A stretch of DNA of 64,000 nucleotides from Bacilli bacterium (GTDB lineage: Bacteria; Bacillota_I; Bacilli_A; RFN20; CAG-288), in the NCBI GenBank assembly GCA_022647725.1, contig JALCLG010000001.1, forward strand, positions 1,280,001 to 1,344,000. The letters are read 5' to 3'. This document shows, piece after piece, positions 8,839 to 17,500 of this stretch; positions within the stretch are counted from its first letter, which is position 1, and each line of letters starts with the position of its first letter. Both the position numbers and the translations under genes were made by a program. The notes under the pieces are model-generated. The model was not told the DNA's origin. It saw only the letters and a list, made by a program, of their open reading frames with translations, and did no database searches.

Positions 8839-9419
8839 GTACCGCCACGGTTCTTGTTAAGTTTGCCAAGCCGGAGACCAGTGAGGATTTCCTGCTCCGG
8901 GCTGCCAAGCTGATTCCGGGTCTGACGACCACGAAGAAAGACCCCGACATCTGGATACTTCAGCTTCCGGACGGGATGAAGGATCTGGCCATCTTCGAAG
9001 CCAGCTTTGCCGCCTTGCTGACGGATTCCAGTCAGTCGATTCAGGTCCTAGCCGTTCCCAATGCCAGCCCAATCTTCTTCCCCTTCTTAGAGCAGGTCCA
9101 GTCAGGTCATTTCACTTACCTCTACCAGCGGATGCTGGATCACCCCGAGGAGCTTACTGAGCTCGAACCCTTGTTAGCCGGGTTCTCCAAGGAGATGTTA
9201 GCCACCATCGATAGCTATCTGGAAAATGGTTTGTCGCCAACGTTAGCTTCTTATCGTCTTTATGTCCATAAGAATACCGTTACCTACCGTGTCAAAGAGT
9301 TCGAGAGGCGAAGCCATATCGATATCTCTTTGCTTCCCAATAGCGTGCTGGTGTATTTGTTACTTCGTTTCCACCAAAAATCCTATAATGATAGTGACGG
9401 GGAAGCTGTTGAAAATTAA
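8835..9419 (+). CDS. PucR/CdaR-type HTH transcriptional regulator
   Basis: 194 aa. The C-terminal about 60 residues are the PucR-type helix-turn-helix: LATIDSYLENGLSPTLASYRLYVHKNTVTYRVKEFERR, the pattern found in CdaR and PucR. The N-terminal about 120 residues are a small alpha/beta region I do not recognise; it is much shorter than the usual sensory part of this family. The ATG at 8835 overlaps the GH28 stop (ATGA); an in-frame GTG at 8799 would add 12 residues that read as out-of-frame GH28 sequence. In its operon position it is probably a local activator responding to a uronate intermediate, an inference from CdaR (glucarate) precedents. Confidence 0.82.
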   Translation: MSTATVLVKFAKPETSEDFLLRAAKLIPGLTTTKKDPDIWILQLPDGMKDLAIFEASFAALLTDSSQSIQVLAVPNASPIFFPFLEQVQSGHFTYLYQRMLDHPEELTELEPLLAGFSKEMLATIDSYLENGLSPTLASYRLYVHKNTVTYRVKEFERRSHIDISLLPNSVLVYLLLRFHQKSYNDSDGEAVEN

Positions 9420-9439
9420 TCCAAGGAGGATGAAAGAAA

Positions 9440-10090
9440 ATGAAGAAAATTGAAACGCTGAATCGGTTGGTCACCAGCGGTGTGATTGCCGTGATCCGTG
9501 GCGATGATATGCTGACGGCTGTCAAAACGGCTCAGGCCTGTTCCGCCGGCGGCATCAAAGGCCTGGAAATCACTTTCACCATCCCCGGTGCCGATGAAGT
9601 CATCGGCACGTTGGTCAAAGACAAGAAGCAGGACTATCTGGTCGGTGCCGGCACCGTTTTGGATGCTCCCACGGCCCGTTATGCCATCTTAAAGGGCGCT
9701 AGCTTCATTGTCTCGCCGAGTTTCGATAAGGAAGTCGCCGAAATCTGCAACCTGTATCAGGTTCCCTATATTGCCGGCTGCCTGACACCCACCGAAGTCG
9801 TCACCGCCTTGAAGGCCGGTGTCGACATCGTGAAGGTCTTCCCAGGCAGTTTAGCCGGGCCGGAGTATCTGAAGGCCATCCATGGTCCTCTGCCGCAGGC
9901 CAATCTTCTGCCCAGCGGCGGTGTCGACTTAGCCAATGTCGCTGACTGGATTCATAACGGTGCCGTTGCCGTCAGTGCCGGCAGTTCTTTGACGGCTCCT
10001 GCCAAGACAGGCGACTTTAAGAAAGTGACCGAAATTGCTAAGGCGTTTGTTGCCGAAGTCAAAAAGGCCAGAGAGGGTAAGGGCTGTTAA
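9440..10090 (+). CDS. eda: KDPG/KHG aldolase
   Basis: Cleaves 2-keto-3-deoxy-6-phosphogluconate to pyruvate and glyceraldehyde 3-phosphate, the last step of uronate breakdown. 216 aa, a class I aldolase TIM barrel of normal length. Arg20 (AVIRGD), Glu43 (GLEITFT), the glycine-rich VGAGTVLD, SPSFD and the Schiff-base Lys132 in DIVKVFPGS are all present, and PSGGV forms the phosphate-binding turn. Start ATG with AAGGAGG 10 bases upstream. Its stop overlaps the next start (TAATG). It sits with GH28 and kduI, which supply the KDG/KDPG route; KDG kinase and KduD are not in the window. Confidence 0.95.
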   Translation: MKKIETLNRLVTSGVIAVIRGDDMLTAVKTAQACSAGGIKGLEITFTIPGADEVIGTLVKDKKQDYLVGAGTVLDAPTARYAILKGASFIVSPSFDKEVAEICNLYQVPYIAGCLTPTEVVTALKAGVDIVKVFPGSLAGPEYLKAIHGPLPQANLLPSGGVDLANVADWIHNGAVAVSAGSSLTAPAKTGDFKKVTEIAKAFVAEVKKAREGKGC

Positions 10091-10767
10091 TGACCAAAGA
10101 TATTGAACCCATTTACAACAAAATTCTGTCGAGCATCGTGACGCTGAAGATGAAGCCTGGGGAAAGGCTGCGCGAGAACGAAGTTTCGACCAAATACAAA
10201 GTCAGCCGGACCCCGATCCGGGATGTCTTTAAGAAGCTTGAGAATGATAACCTTCTGGAGATTCGTTCCAAGTCGGGAACCTTTGTGACCAAGATTGATC
10301 TGAAAGGCATCACCGACATCATGTTCTTACGTTCCAGCGTGGAATTTCAGGTGCTGGATGCCATCAAAGGCACCCTCACGGCGGAGGAAATCCAGGCCTT
10401 GCGGGCGAACTTGGCTCAGCAGGCAAAACTTAGGGAGACCAAGAAGGATTCCACCGATGATGCTTTTGCCAATTCCCTCTTCGATCTGGACAACAGCTTC
10501 CATGAAGCTATCTATGCCAAGGACAAGAAGGAATCCGTCCTGCAGCTTCTGAATTCGACTTATCCCGCTTACCAGCGTTTCCGTTTCCTGACCTTCTTCC
10601 GTGACGACAATGATCTGGATGCTCTTTTAGCCTTGCATACCAAGATGCTCGACGTGCTGGAAAAGCCTGACAATGACGGACTCCGCAACATTGTCTATCA
10701 GCATAACTTCTCCGGTCTTAACGGCATCAACAAAGTCAAAGACCGTCATCCGGAATACTTTGAGTGA
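10090..10767 (+). CDS. GntR-family regulator, FCD type
   Basis: 225 aa. The N-terminal winged helix (residues about 5-70) carries the GntR signature: MKPGERLRENEVSTKYKVSR, then TPIRDVFKKLENDNLL and the wing SKSGTFV. Residues about 80-215 are an all-helical FCD ligand-binding domain, with the metal-ligand type DNSFHEAIY and a C-terminal HNFSG. UxuR, ExuR and related FCD repressors respond to uronates and aldonates, so control of this operon by galacturonate or KDG is likely. Overlaps eda by 1 base and precedes kduI by 11 bases. It is the second regulator encoded in the same transcript. Confidence 0.9.
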   Translation: MTKDIEPIYNKILSSIVTLKMKPGERLRENEVSTKYKVSRTPIRDVFKKLENDNLLEIRSKSGTFVTKIDLKGITDIMFLRSSVEFQVLDAIKGTLTAEEIQALRANLAQQAKLRETKKDSTDDAFANSLFDLDNSFHEAIYAKDKKESVLQLLNSTYPAYQRFRFLTFFRDDNDLDALLALHTKMLDVLEKPDNDGLRNIVYQHNFSGLNGINKVKDRHPEYFE

Positions 10768-10778
10768 AAGGAGAACCT

Positions 10779-11615
10779 ATGATTCTGAAAACGAGAGATT
10801 ATTCATCGCAGGAAGATTTTGCCGGTTACAATACGGCGCGGCTACGGAAAGAATATCTGGTCGAGGATGTCTTCGCCAAAGATGACATCTCTTTAACGTA
10901 TTCCTACATCGACCGCATTCTTTTCGGCGGCACCATTCCGGTCACGAAGGCCGTGGTTTTAGGTTCGGCTCCTGAACTCCGGGCTGAGCATTTCCTTGAT
11001 CGCCGGGAGTTAGGTGTCATCAATATCGGCGGCAAAGGAACCATCGTCGTGGATGGAGCCTCCTATCCGATGGATCATTGGGATGCCTTATATGTCGGCC
11101 GAGGCAAGAAAGAGATTGTCTTCTCGAGCCTCGATCCGAAGGATCCGGCCAAGTTCTATCTGGCTTCCTCGCCGGCTCACAAAGAGTATCCGACCTGCCA
11201 TATTCCTTTAGCCAAGGCCGATCATCGGCATTGCGGCAGCAAGGAAGGTGCCAATGAACGGACCATCAACCGCTTCATCATCCCGGAAAACTGCCCGACC
11301 TGTCAGCTGTCGATGGGCTTAACCCACCTGGAGCCAGGTTCGGTCTGGAACACGATGCCTTGCCATACCCATGCCCGGCGTATGGAAGTCTATCTCTATT
11401 TTGACATTGCCTCCGACCAGGCCGTCTTCCATCTGATGGGACCGGGAAATGAAACCCGTCATCTGGTTGTCCATAATGAGCAGGCAGTGATTTCTCCGAG
11501 CTGGTCCATCCATTCCGGCTGTGGCACTAAGAACTACACTTTCATCTGGGCCATGTGCGGTGAGAACCAGGACTTCGATGATATGGATAACATCAAGACG
11601 GAAGATCTGAGATAA
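10779..11615 (+). CDS. kduI: 5-keto-4-deoxyuronate isomerase (5-dehydro-4-deoxy-D-glucuronate isomerase)
   Basis: Converts 5-keto-4-deoxyuronate to 2,5-diketo-3-deoxygluconate in pectin and glycosaminoglycan breakdown. From the ATG at 10779 (AAAGGAG 7 bases upstream; the GTG at 10764 is rejected) the protein is 278 aa, the same as the E. coli enzyme. The zinc ligands fall at His196, His198, Glu203 (CHTHARRMEVYLYFD) and His245 (SIHSGCG), the positions known for E. coli KduI. It needs unsaturated uronates from a lyase or GH88/GH105 enzyme, none of which is in the window. Last gene of the operon. Confidence 0.95.
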   Translation: MILKTRDYSSQEDFAGYNTARLRKEYLVEDVFAKDDISLTYSYIDRILFGGTIPVTKAVVLGSAPELRAEHFLDRRELGVINIGGKGTIVVDGASYPMDHWDALYVGRGKKEIVFSSLDPKDPAKFYLASSPAHKEYPTCHIPLAKADHRHCGSKEGANERTINRFIIPENCPTCQLSMGLTHLEPGSVWNTMPCHTHARRMEVYLYFDIASDQAVFHLMGPGNETRHLVVHNEQAVISPSWSIHSGCGTKNYTFIWAMCGENQDFDDMDNIKTEDLR

Positions 11616-11696
11616 GGGAAGAGCTGCCATTTCACTTGGAAAGCCTTTTTCGTATTCCCTCCTTTTTCCTTTTCTCTACTATTTTTCACTTGTCCT

Positions 11697-11728
11697 CTGA
11701 CAACAATCGTTCAATTTACGTTATAATA
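11697..11728 (+). promoter_or_regulatory. Candidate promoter for the Gfo/Idh/MocA gene
   Basis: A perfect TATAAT (11723-11728) lies 50 bases before the ATG at 11779. CTGACA (11697-11702) is a possible -35, but the 20-base spacer is long. The surrounding 160 bases are T-rich and carry nothing else recognisable. A weak GGGAA...TTCCC inverted repeat just after the kduI stop followed by CCTTTTTCC could end the upstream operon. Confidence 0.45.
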
Positions 11729-11778
11729 AGCATAATATATTCAGTGAAAGAACTTAACAAAGGCAAGGACATTCCATT

Positions 11779-12906
11779 ATGCTAAATTTCGCAATTATCG
11801 GTGTCGGACGGATGGGGAAGATTCATGCCGCCAATCTTTATAATCATGTCATCCCCGGAGCTCGTCTGCAGGCTGTCTGTGACAATGATCCGACGGTTCT
11901 CAGTCAATGTGAAACCTGTTTTCCCACCGTTCACCGCTACCTTGACTATCATGATCTGCTGACAAAGGAAAAACTGGATGGCGTCCTTATCGCAACGCCG
12001 CATTACTCCCATGGTGAGATTGCCAAGTTCTTCATCTCCCACCATCTTGCCACGCTGATTGAAAAGCCTTTGGCAGTCACTGCCAAGGAAGCCCAAAGCG
12101 TGATGGAGGTGGCTAAAGCCAATCCGGATACTTTGGCCTGCCTTGCTTTCAATCAGCGGTCAAACCGGGTTTATCAGGCCATGAAGGAGATCGTTGACAA
12201 AGGCGAACTCGGAACCATCCGTTCCGCGCGCTTTGAAATCTCGGACTGGTATCGCTGCGACAGCTATTACCGCACCAATCCGTGGCGGGCAAGCTACGGG
12301 CAGGAAGGCGGCGGCTGTCTTATCAATCAATGCGCTCATCAGTTGGATCTGATTATCTGGATCTTGGGTCTGCCGACGAAAGTCTGGGGCAACTGCCAGA
12401 CCATCGGGCGGAACATATCCTGCGAGAATGAGGCCTTAGCCATCCTGACCTATCCGACTTTCCGATTGGTATTTACGGCCTCTTGCCATGATGCCAGCGG
12501 CATCAACTGCTTTGAGGTCAGCGGTGACAAAGGCCGGGTCACGGCCACTAAGGAAATCCTGACAGTCCGTCTCCATGACGATGACAGCGTCATCAACCAT
12601 GCCTGCCAAACGGACAAACCGCTGGTCAGGTATGTGAAACGGAAGACCCATTATGGAACTTCGATTGGGGAAGCCGACAAACGCTACGGACAGCAGCATC
12701 GCTGCCTCTTCTCCTTCCGGGATGCCATCCTCGGCCGGGATAAGCCCTTGGCGAGCCTGGAAGACGGCCTGAAGGAAGATCAGCTCCTGAATGCCATTTA
12801 TTATTCGTCCTGGACGGGAAAAGAAGTTTCCGTTCCGGTCGATCCCGATACGTATGAGAAAGCCTTAAAGGCGAAGATTGCTGAGGAAGAGAAGACTCGC
12901 CGCTAA
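11779..12906 (+). CDS. Gfo/Idh/MocA-family NAD(P)-dependent oxidoreductase
   Basis: 375 aa. The N-terminal Rossmann fold has the dinucleotide motif VGRMGKIHA (GxGxxG type) and the family hallmark EKPLAVT near residue 95. The C-terminal half is the substrate-binding alpha/beta domain, with GGGCLINQCAHQLDLIIWILG containing the catalytic-His type helix. Relatives oxidise myo-inositol, glucose, 1,5-anhydrofructose or sugar acids; the substrate cannot be named. It has its own promoter and convergent neighbour, and its stop overlaps the MATE stop by 4 bases. The link to uronate metabolism is by proximity only. Confidence 0.9.
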   Translation: MLNFAIIGVGRMGKIHAANLYNHVIPGARLQAVCDNDPTVLSQCETCFPTVHRYLDYHDLLTKEKLDGVLIATPHYSHGEIAKFFISHHLATLIEKPLAVTAKEAQSVMEVAKANPDTLACLAFNQRSNRVYQAMKEIVDKGELGTIRSARFEISDWYRCDSYYRTNPWRASYGQEGGGCLINQCAHQLDLIIWILGLPTKVWGNCQTIGRNISCENEALAILTYPTFRLVFTASCHDASGINCFEVSGDKGRVTATKEILTVRLHDDDSVINHACQTDKPLVRYVKRKTHYGTSIGEADKRYGQQHRCLFSFRDAILGRDKPLASLEDGLKEDQLLNAIYYSSWTGKEVSVPVDPDTYEKALKAKIAEEEKTRR

Positions 12907-14423
12907 CTGTTGACTGCAGCAGCCGTTGGTTTTTTCAGTGCCTGCTTATCCATTTCCAGATAAGCTTCTTTTAGGTAGCGAGGAACTAAGAAGACATACA
13001 CGAGACCGGCTAAGATCCAGGAAATCGGCCAGATGGACCATAGCCATGGCAGAGTATGGAAATACGGAACAAGATTCCATAACGTCAGGATGAATACCAC
13101 CCGGTAGAAGGTCACGCAGAAGAAGGCGATGATGGAGGGGGTATTCGGGTGACCTAAGCCCCGGCAAAAGGCAGCCGTGTTATCCATCAGTGCATAAAGG
13201 AAATAAGTCAGGCCAATGATGAGAAGCCGTCGCCGTCCTACCGACAGAGCCAGCTCCCAGGAAGTCTGGGCCTGGTCAGCGCTGATGCCCTCTCCGGTAA
13301 AGGCGCTTAAGGGAAGGAACAGGGAGAGCAGAGGCTTATAGAGAAGAAAAGCAAGCAGCCCCAACGCGAGACTGACGCTGCAAGTTGTTAAAAGACAATA
13401 CTTCAATGTCTTTTTAAGATTCTCTTTATTTCCTGCCCCGACATTCTGAGCTGCAATAACCACAATTGCAACCGAGAAGGCCTTGATGATCATCGAGATA
13501 TAGCCTTCCACCTGCAGGGCCGCGGCATTGCCGTTCATGGCAATCAGCCGAGTGACTTCCCCATCGGAATAGGTGTTGACGCTGCGCTGAATCAGAACAT
13601 TGGACAAGGTAAAGGCCAGGCACTGAAGACCCGCCGGAATGCCATGTCTCAGAATGCCTTTGTACTCTCTGGAATAGGGTTTCAGATAACTGAGGGTGAG
13701 GTTAGCGAATTCGTTCTTCTTGGACAGCTGGAAGAGGATGATCAACAAGGCCTCCACCACCTGGGAGAAGATGGTCGCCAGTCCGACCGCGAGGACATCC
13801 TTGCCACCGCTCTTCATTCCCAAACCCAGCACCAGCAGCAGTTTCAGTCCGACATTGACGATGCCACAGCCAATCAAGGCATATAAAGGTCTCTTAAAAT
13901 CGCCCATGGCCCGTAAGCAGGCGGCTCCGAAGTTGAAGATGATGACAAACGGCATTCCGCAGAAAACCAGCTGGAGATAAAGGGTAGCCTGGGGAAGAAT
14001 CTCCTCCGGCGTTCCCATGGCAATCAATTGATAACGGGCAGTGAAATAACCGATGACGGCGACTAAAACACTTGAAATCAAGGCTATTACCATCGAGGAT
14101 TGGATGGCCCGGTGAGCCGAGAGCGTATTCTTGGTGCCGCGGGCCCGGGCCACAATGACGTTGGCGCCGATCGAAAGACCGACGAAGAAGCTGACATAAA
14201 GGTTGATCAGGGCGTTGTTGCTGCTGATCGCCGCAAAGGAGGTCTGGCCGCCACCAAAATTAGAGACGACCAATAGATCCATGGAATAGAAGAACAGCTG
14301 GAACAGCGAAATCAGGATGATCGATATTGTGAACTGAATCATCTTCTTAAAAAGATGATCGGTTGTGAAATCGGTCTTCCGTAACGGCGACTGGGTCTCT
14401 GACTTCGGTGCTGCGGTTTCCAT
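12903..14423 (-). CDS. MATE-family multidrug/metabolite exporter
   Basis: 506 aa polytopic membrane protein with 12 hydrophobic segments in two homologous halves; the SMDLLVVSNFGGG and later GxxRAMGDFKRPL segments are typical of MATE transporters, which export cationic compounds using Na+ or H+ gradients. The frame is open upstream to a GTG at 14504, but the ATG at 14423 is preferred: it has AAGGAC upstream and a perfect TATAAT only 10 bases before it. Some 100 bases downstream of polC on the same strand. Substrate unknown. About 80 bases of the longer frame would encode a non-family N-terminus. Confidence 0.9.
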   Translation of the reverse strand: METAAPKSETQSPLRKTDFTTDHLFKKMIQFTISIILISLFQLFFYSMDLLVVSNFGGGQTSFAAISSNNALINLYVSFFVGLSIGANVIVARARGTKNTLSAHRAIQSSMVIALISSVLVAVIGYFTARYQLIAMGTPEEILPQATLYLQLVFCGMPFVIIFNFGAACLRAMGDFKRPLYALIGCGIVNVGLKLLLVLGLGMKSGGKDVLAVGLATIFSQVVEALLIILFQLSKKNEFANLTLSYLKPYSREYKGILRHGIPAGLQCLAFTLSNVLIQRSVNTYSDGEVTRLIAMNGNAAALQVEGYISMIIKAFSVAIVVIAAQNVGAGNKENLKKTLKYCLLTTCSVSLALGLLAFLLYKPLLSLFLPLSAFTGEGISADQAQTSWELALSVGRRRLLIIGLTYFLYALMDNTAAFCRGLGHPNTPSIIAFFCVTFYRVVFILTLWNLVPYFHTLPWLWSIWPISWILAGLVYVFLVPRYLKEAYLEMDKQALKKPTAAAVNS

Positions 14424-14433
14424 GAATGTCCTT

Positions 14434-14439
14434 ATTATA
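14434..14439 (-). promoter_or_regulatory. -10 box for the MATE gene
   Basis: TATAAT on the minus strand, separated from the chosen ATG (14423) by 10 bases. No good -35 is visible (TTTTCG at 17-base spacing). If used, the transcript would start about 3 bases before the ATG. Confidence 0.5.
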
Positions 14440-14524
14440 ACGAAAGCCAAGAGGACCGAAAAGGAAAAGAGGTTTGCGGAAGGAATCCGTAAATCTTTTT
14501 TCACTTCTTATGATTATTTCCGCT

Positions 14525-17500
14525 TCAGAAGAGAGTCAGCTGATCGGAATCCGGAAGACCGTCCAGGGCATCCATGTCGCGGAAGACTTTCACCAGTTTC
14601 TCAGAGACGTGTCCGCGGTCTTCAAGATCTTCAACCGAGGTGAACGGTCTGTCTTTACGGGCAGCGACAATCTGGTCGCCAACGGCGGAAGCCACACCGC
14701 CGATGACCTTAAACGGCGGAACGATGGTCTGCGTCTCCTTATCGACACTGAACGACATTGATAAGGACTTGTTGACCGAGAGGTTGGAGAACTTGTAGCC
14801 ACGGTCATACATTTCCACTACCTGCTCGTAGGTATTGATCAAGGATTCTTCCTTGGTTTCGACTTGTTCTCGATTTGCCAACCTGTTCTTGATATCCACA
14901 AGTTTGCGGTAACAGGCATCGCCGCCTTTCAGCATGGTCTCGATATCGTAGGCATCGCAGCGCAGGGTGAAGTAGGTGGCATAGTACTCGAGCGGATGAT
15001 AAACTTTGAACCAGGCACAGCGGACAGCCATCATGACGTAGGCGACAGCGTGGCCCCGAGGGAAGAGGTACTGAATCTTCTCACAGGACTGCAGGTAATA
15101 GTCCGGAACGCCATGATCCTTCATCAGCTGGGTATACTTCTCACGTTTCTCTTCGAAGCCGGGTTTGCAGAAGTTGCCCTTACGGACGATTTCCATGATT
15201 TTGAAGGTATCGGAAAGATCCAGCCCATAGTTCTCATGGAGTCCGGTCATGATGTCATCACGGCAGGCGATGACATCTCTTAAGGTCATATTCTGATCCA
15301 GAATGAGATCCCGGGCATTGCCGGCATAAACGTTGGTACCATGGGAGAGTCCGGAAATACGGACCAAATCGGCAAAGGAATGCGGCTTGGTCTCATGGAG
15401 AATCCGTCGGCCGTTCTCGGTACCGAACTCCGGTAAGCCCAAGGCCCCTGTTTCCTGTTCCAGCACGTTCTTCTTGAGATGGAGGGCATCGGCACTCCAG
15501 AACAGCGACAGTGCCTTCGGATCGGAGATCGGAATGGCTTCCTGGAGCTGCGTAAAGGGAATGCCGCAGAGGTCGCACTGCATCTTGACGGCCTGCGGGT
15601 CGACATGACCCAGCATATCGAACTTCAGGACGTTATCATGAATGGCGTGGAAATCGTAATGGGTGGTCATCCACGAGGAATCCGGATCATCGGCCGGATA
15701 CTGCACCGGCGTGAAGTCGTAGACTTCCATGCCGGCCGGAATGACGATGACGCCGCCCGGATGCTGACCGGTGGAACGTTTGACATCCACGCAGCCCATC
15801 CCGAGACGGTCCATCTCACTCGGACGGATCTTGGCCGTATCCATGCCTAATGATTCATAGTAGCCTAAAACATAGCCGCGGGCCTGTTTCTCCTGGGTGG
15901 TCTGAATCGTACCGGCCTTAAAGCAGATGTTGCCGGTCTTATTCAGTTCCTGCTTCATATGCTCATGAGCAATGGACTGGAAATCGGACGGGAAGTTGAG
16001 ATCGATATCCGGCACCTTCTCCGCGTGGAAGCCTAGGAAGGTGGCAAACGGAATATTCTGACCGTCGCCGATCAGGTCATGCCCGCATTTCGGGCATTTC
16101 TTGGCCGGGAGATCAAAGCCGGAACCATAGACCTTCGGGTCCGCCCATTCAAGATAGTGGCATTTGGGGCAGCGGTAGTGCGGCGGCAGCGGATTGACTT
16201 CGGTGATGCCGGACATGGTGGCTACCAAGGAAGAGCCCACGGAGCCACGGGAACCGATCAAAAAGCCTTCCTGGTTGGACCAGCGGACAATCATCGAGGA
16301 CAGCCAGTAAATAACGGAGTAGCCGTTATCGATAATACCTTTGAGTTCCGTCTGCAGACGGTCGGTGATCTCTTTGGGAAGCGGATCGCCATACATCTCC
16401 TTGGCGGTCTTGTCCACCAGGTCCGTGAGCATCTTTTCGCAGCCTTCGATCTTCGGAGGATACAGTTTATCCTTGGTCGGCTTGATATCATCGCCGATGG
16501 CATCGGCGATCTTATTGGTGTTATCGATGACAATCTCCTCTTCCAGGGCTTTGTCACCCAAGAAGTCGAAGCAGGCCATCATCTCATCGGTGGTCCGGAA
16601 ATGCTGATCCGGATTGGGAAGCGGATGGGCATACCAGGCCTTCTTGACTTCCTCGGAGGCCGAATCATACGGAGCCAGATTGAGCGGATGGCGGGCGCCT
16701 TTCAAGCCTTTCGAAGAGATGAAGACATCCCGGTAGATCTTATCCTCCGGGTTGAGGTAGTGGCAGTCACCGGTAGCACAGACCGTCTTCCCCATTTCTT
16801 TGGCCGTGGTGATGAGATCCTTGATGATCATCTTCACTTCATCCATCGAATGGAGTTCGCCGGTGTGAATCTGATAGATGTAGTTTTCCGGCGGCTGGAC
16901 TTCAATGAAATCATAAGGAGCGATCTTGGCTTTCAAGGTCTCCTTGGATTTGGTCATGGCAGCTTCCCAGACTTCGCCGTTAAGACAGGCCGAGCCGATC
17001 AGCAGATTGCTGCGGTACTGGTCGAGATAGCTGCGGGGACAGAGCGGCGTGCCATCACTGGCAATATATTCCGTTGAGGATTCGGAAATGATCCGGTACA
17101 GATCCTTCAGACCGGCCATATTCTTGACATAGGCAGTGACATGGTAGGGATGAGCCGTCAAAAGCATCTCCTTCTTTACCGGAAGGTTAGCCAGATCCTT
17201 ATGGCATTTGCAGGCCGGAACCTGCTTTGCCAGTTCACTGAGCATCGCGGAGAAGATGTTAGCCAAATGCCCGGCATCATAGTTAGCCCGGTGGGCGCCG
17301 GTCGCATCAAAGTCGACCATCAGACGCCTGGCCAGCGCTTCCTCACGATGGGAACGCATATCCGGATAGAGGAAACGGGATAATGGCAACGTATCGATGA
17401 CGGGGTTGGCAATGGGGTCCATCTGATTATTGCGCAAAGCTTCGTTGATGAAGCCGTAATCGAAGCTGGCATTATGGGCAACCAAAATCGAGTTACCGAA

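Noticed and set aside
16079..17077. A 332-aa plus-strand frame inside polC
   Set aside because: Complement of the polymerase coding sequence; low-information composition and no start signals.
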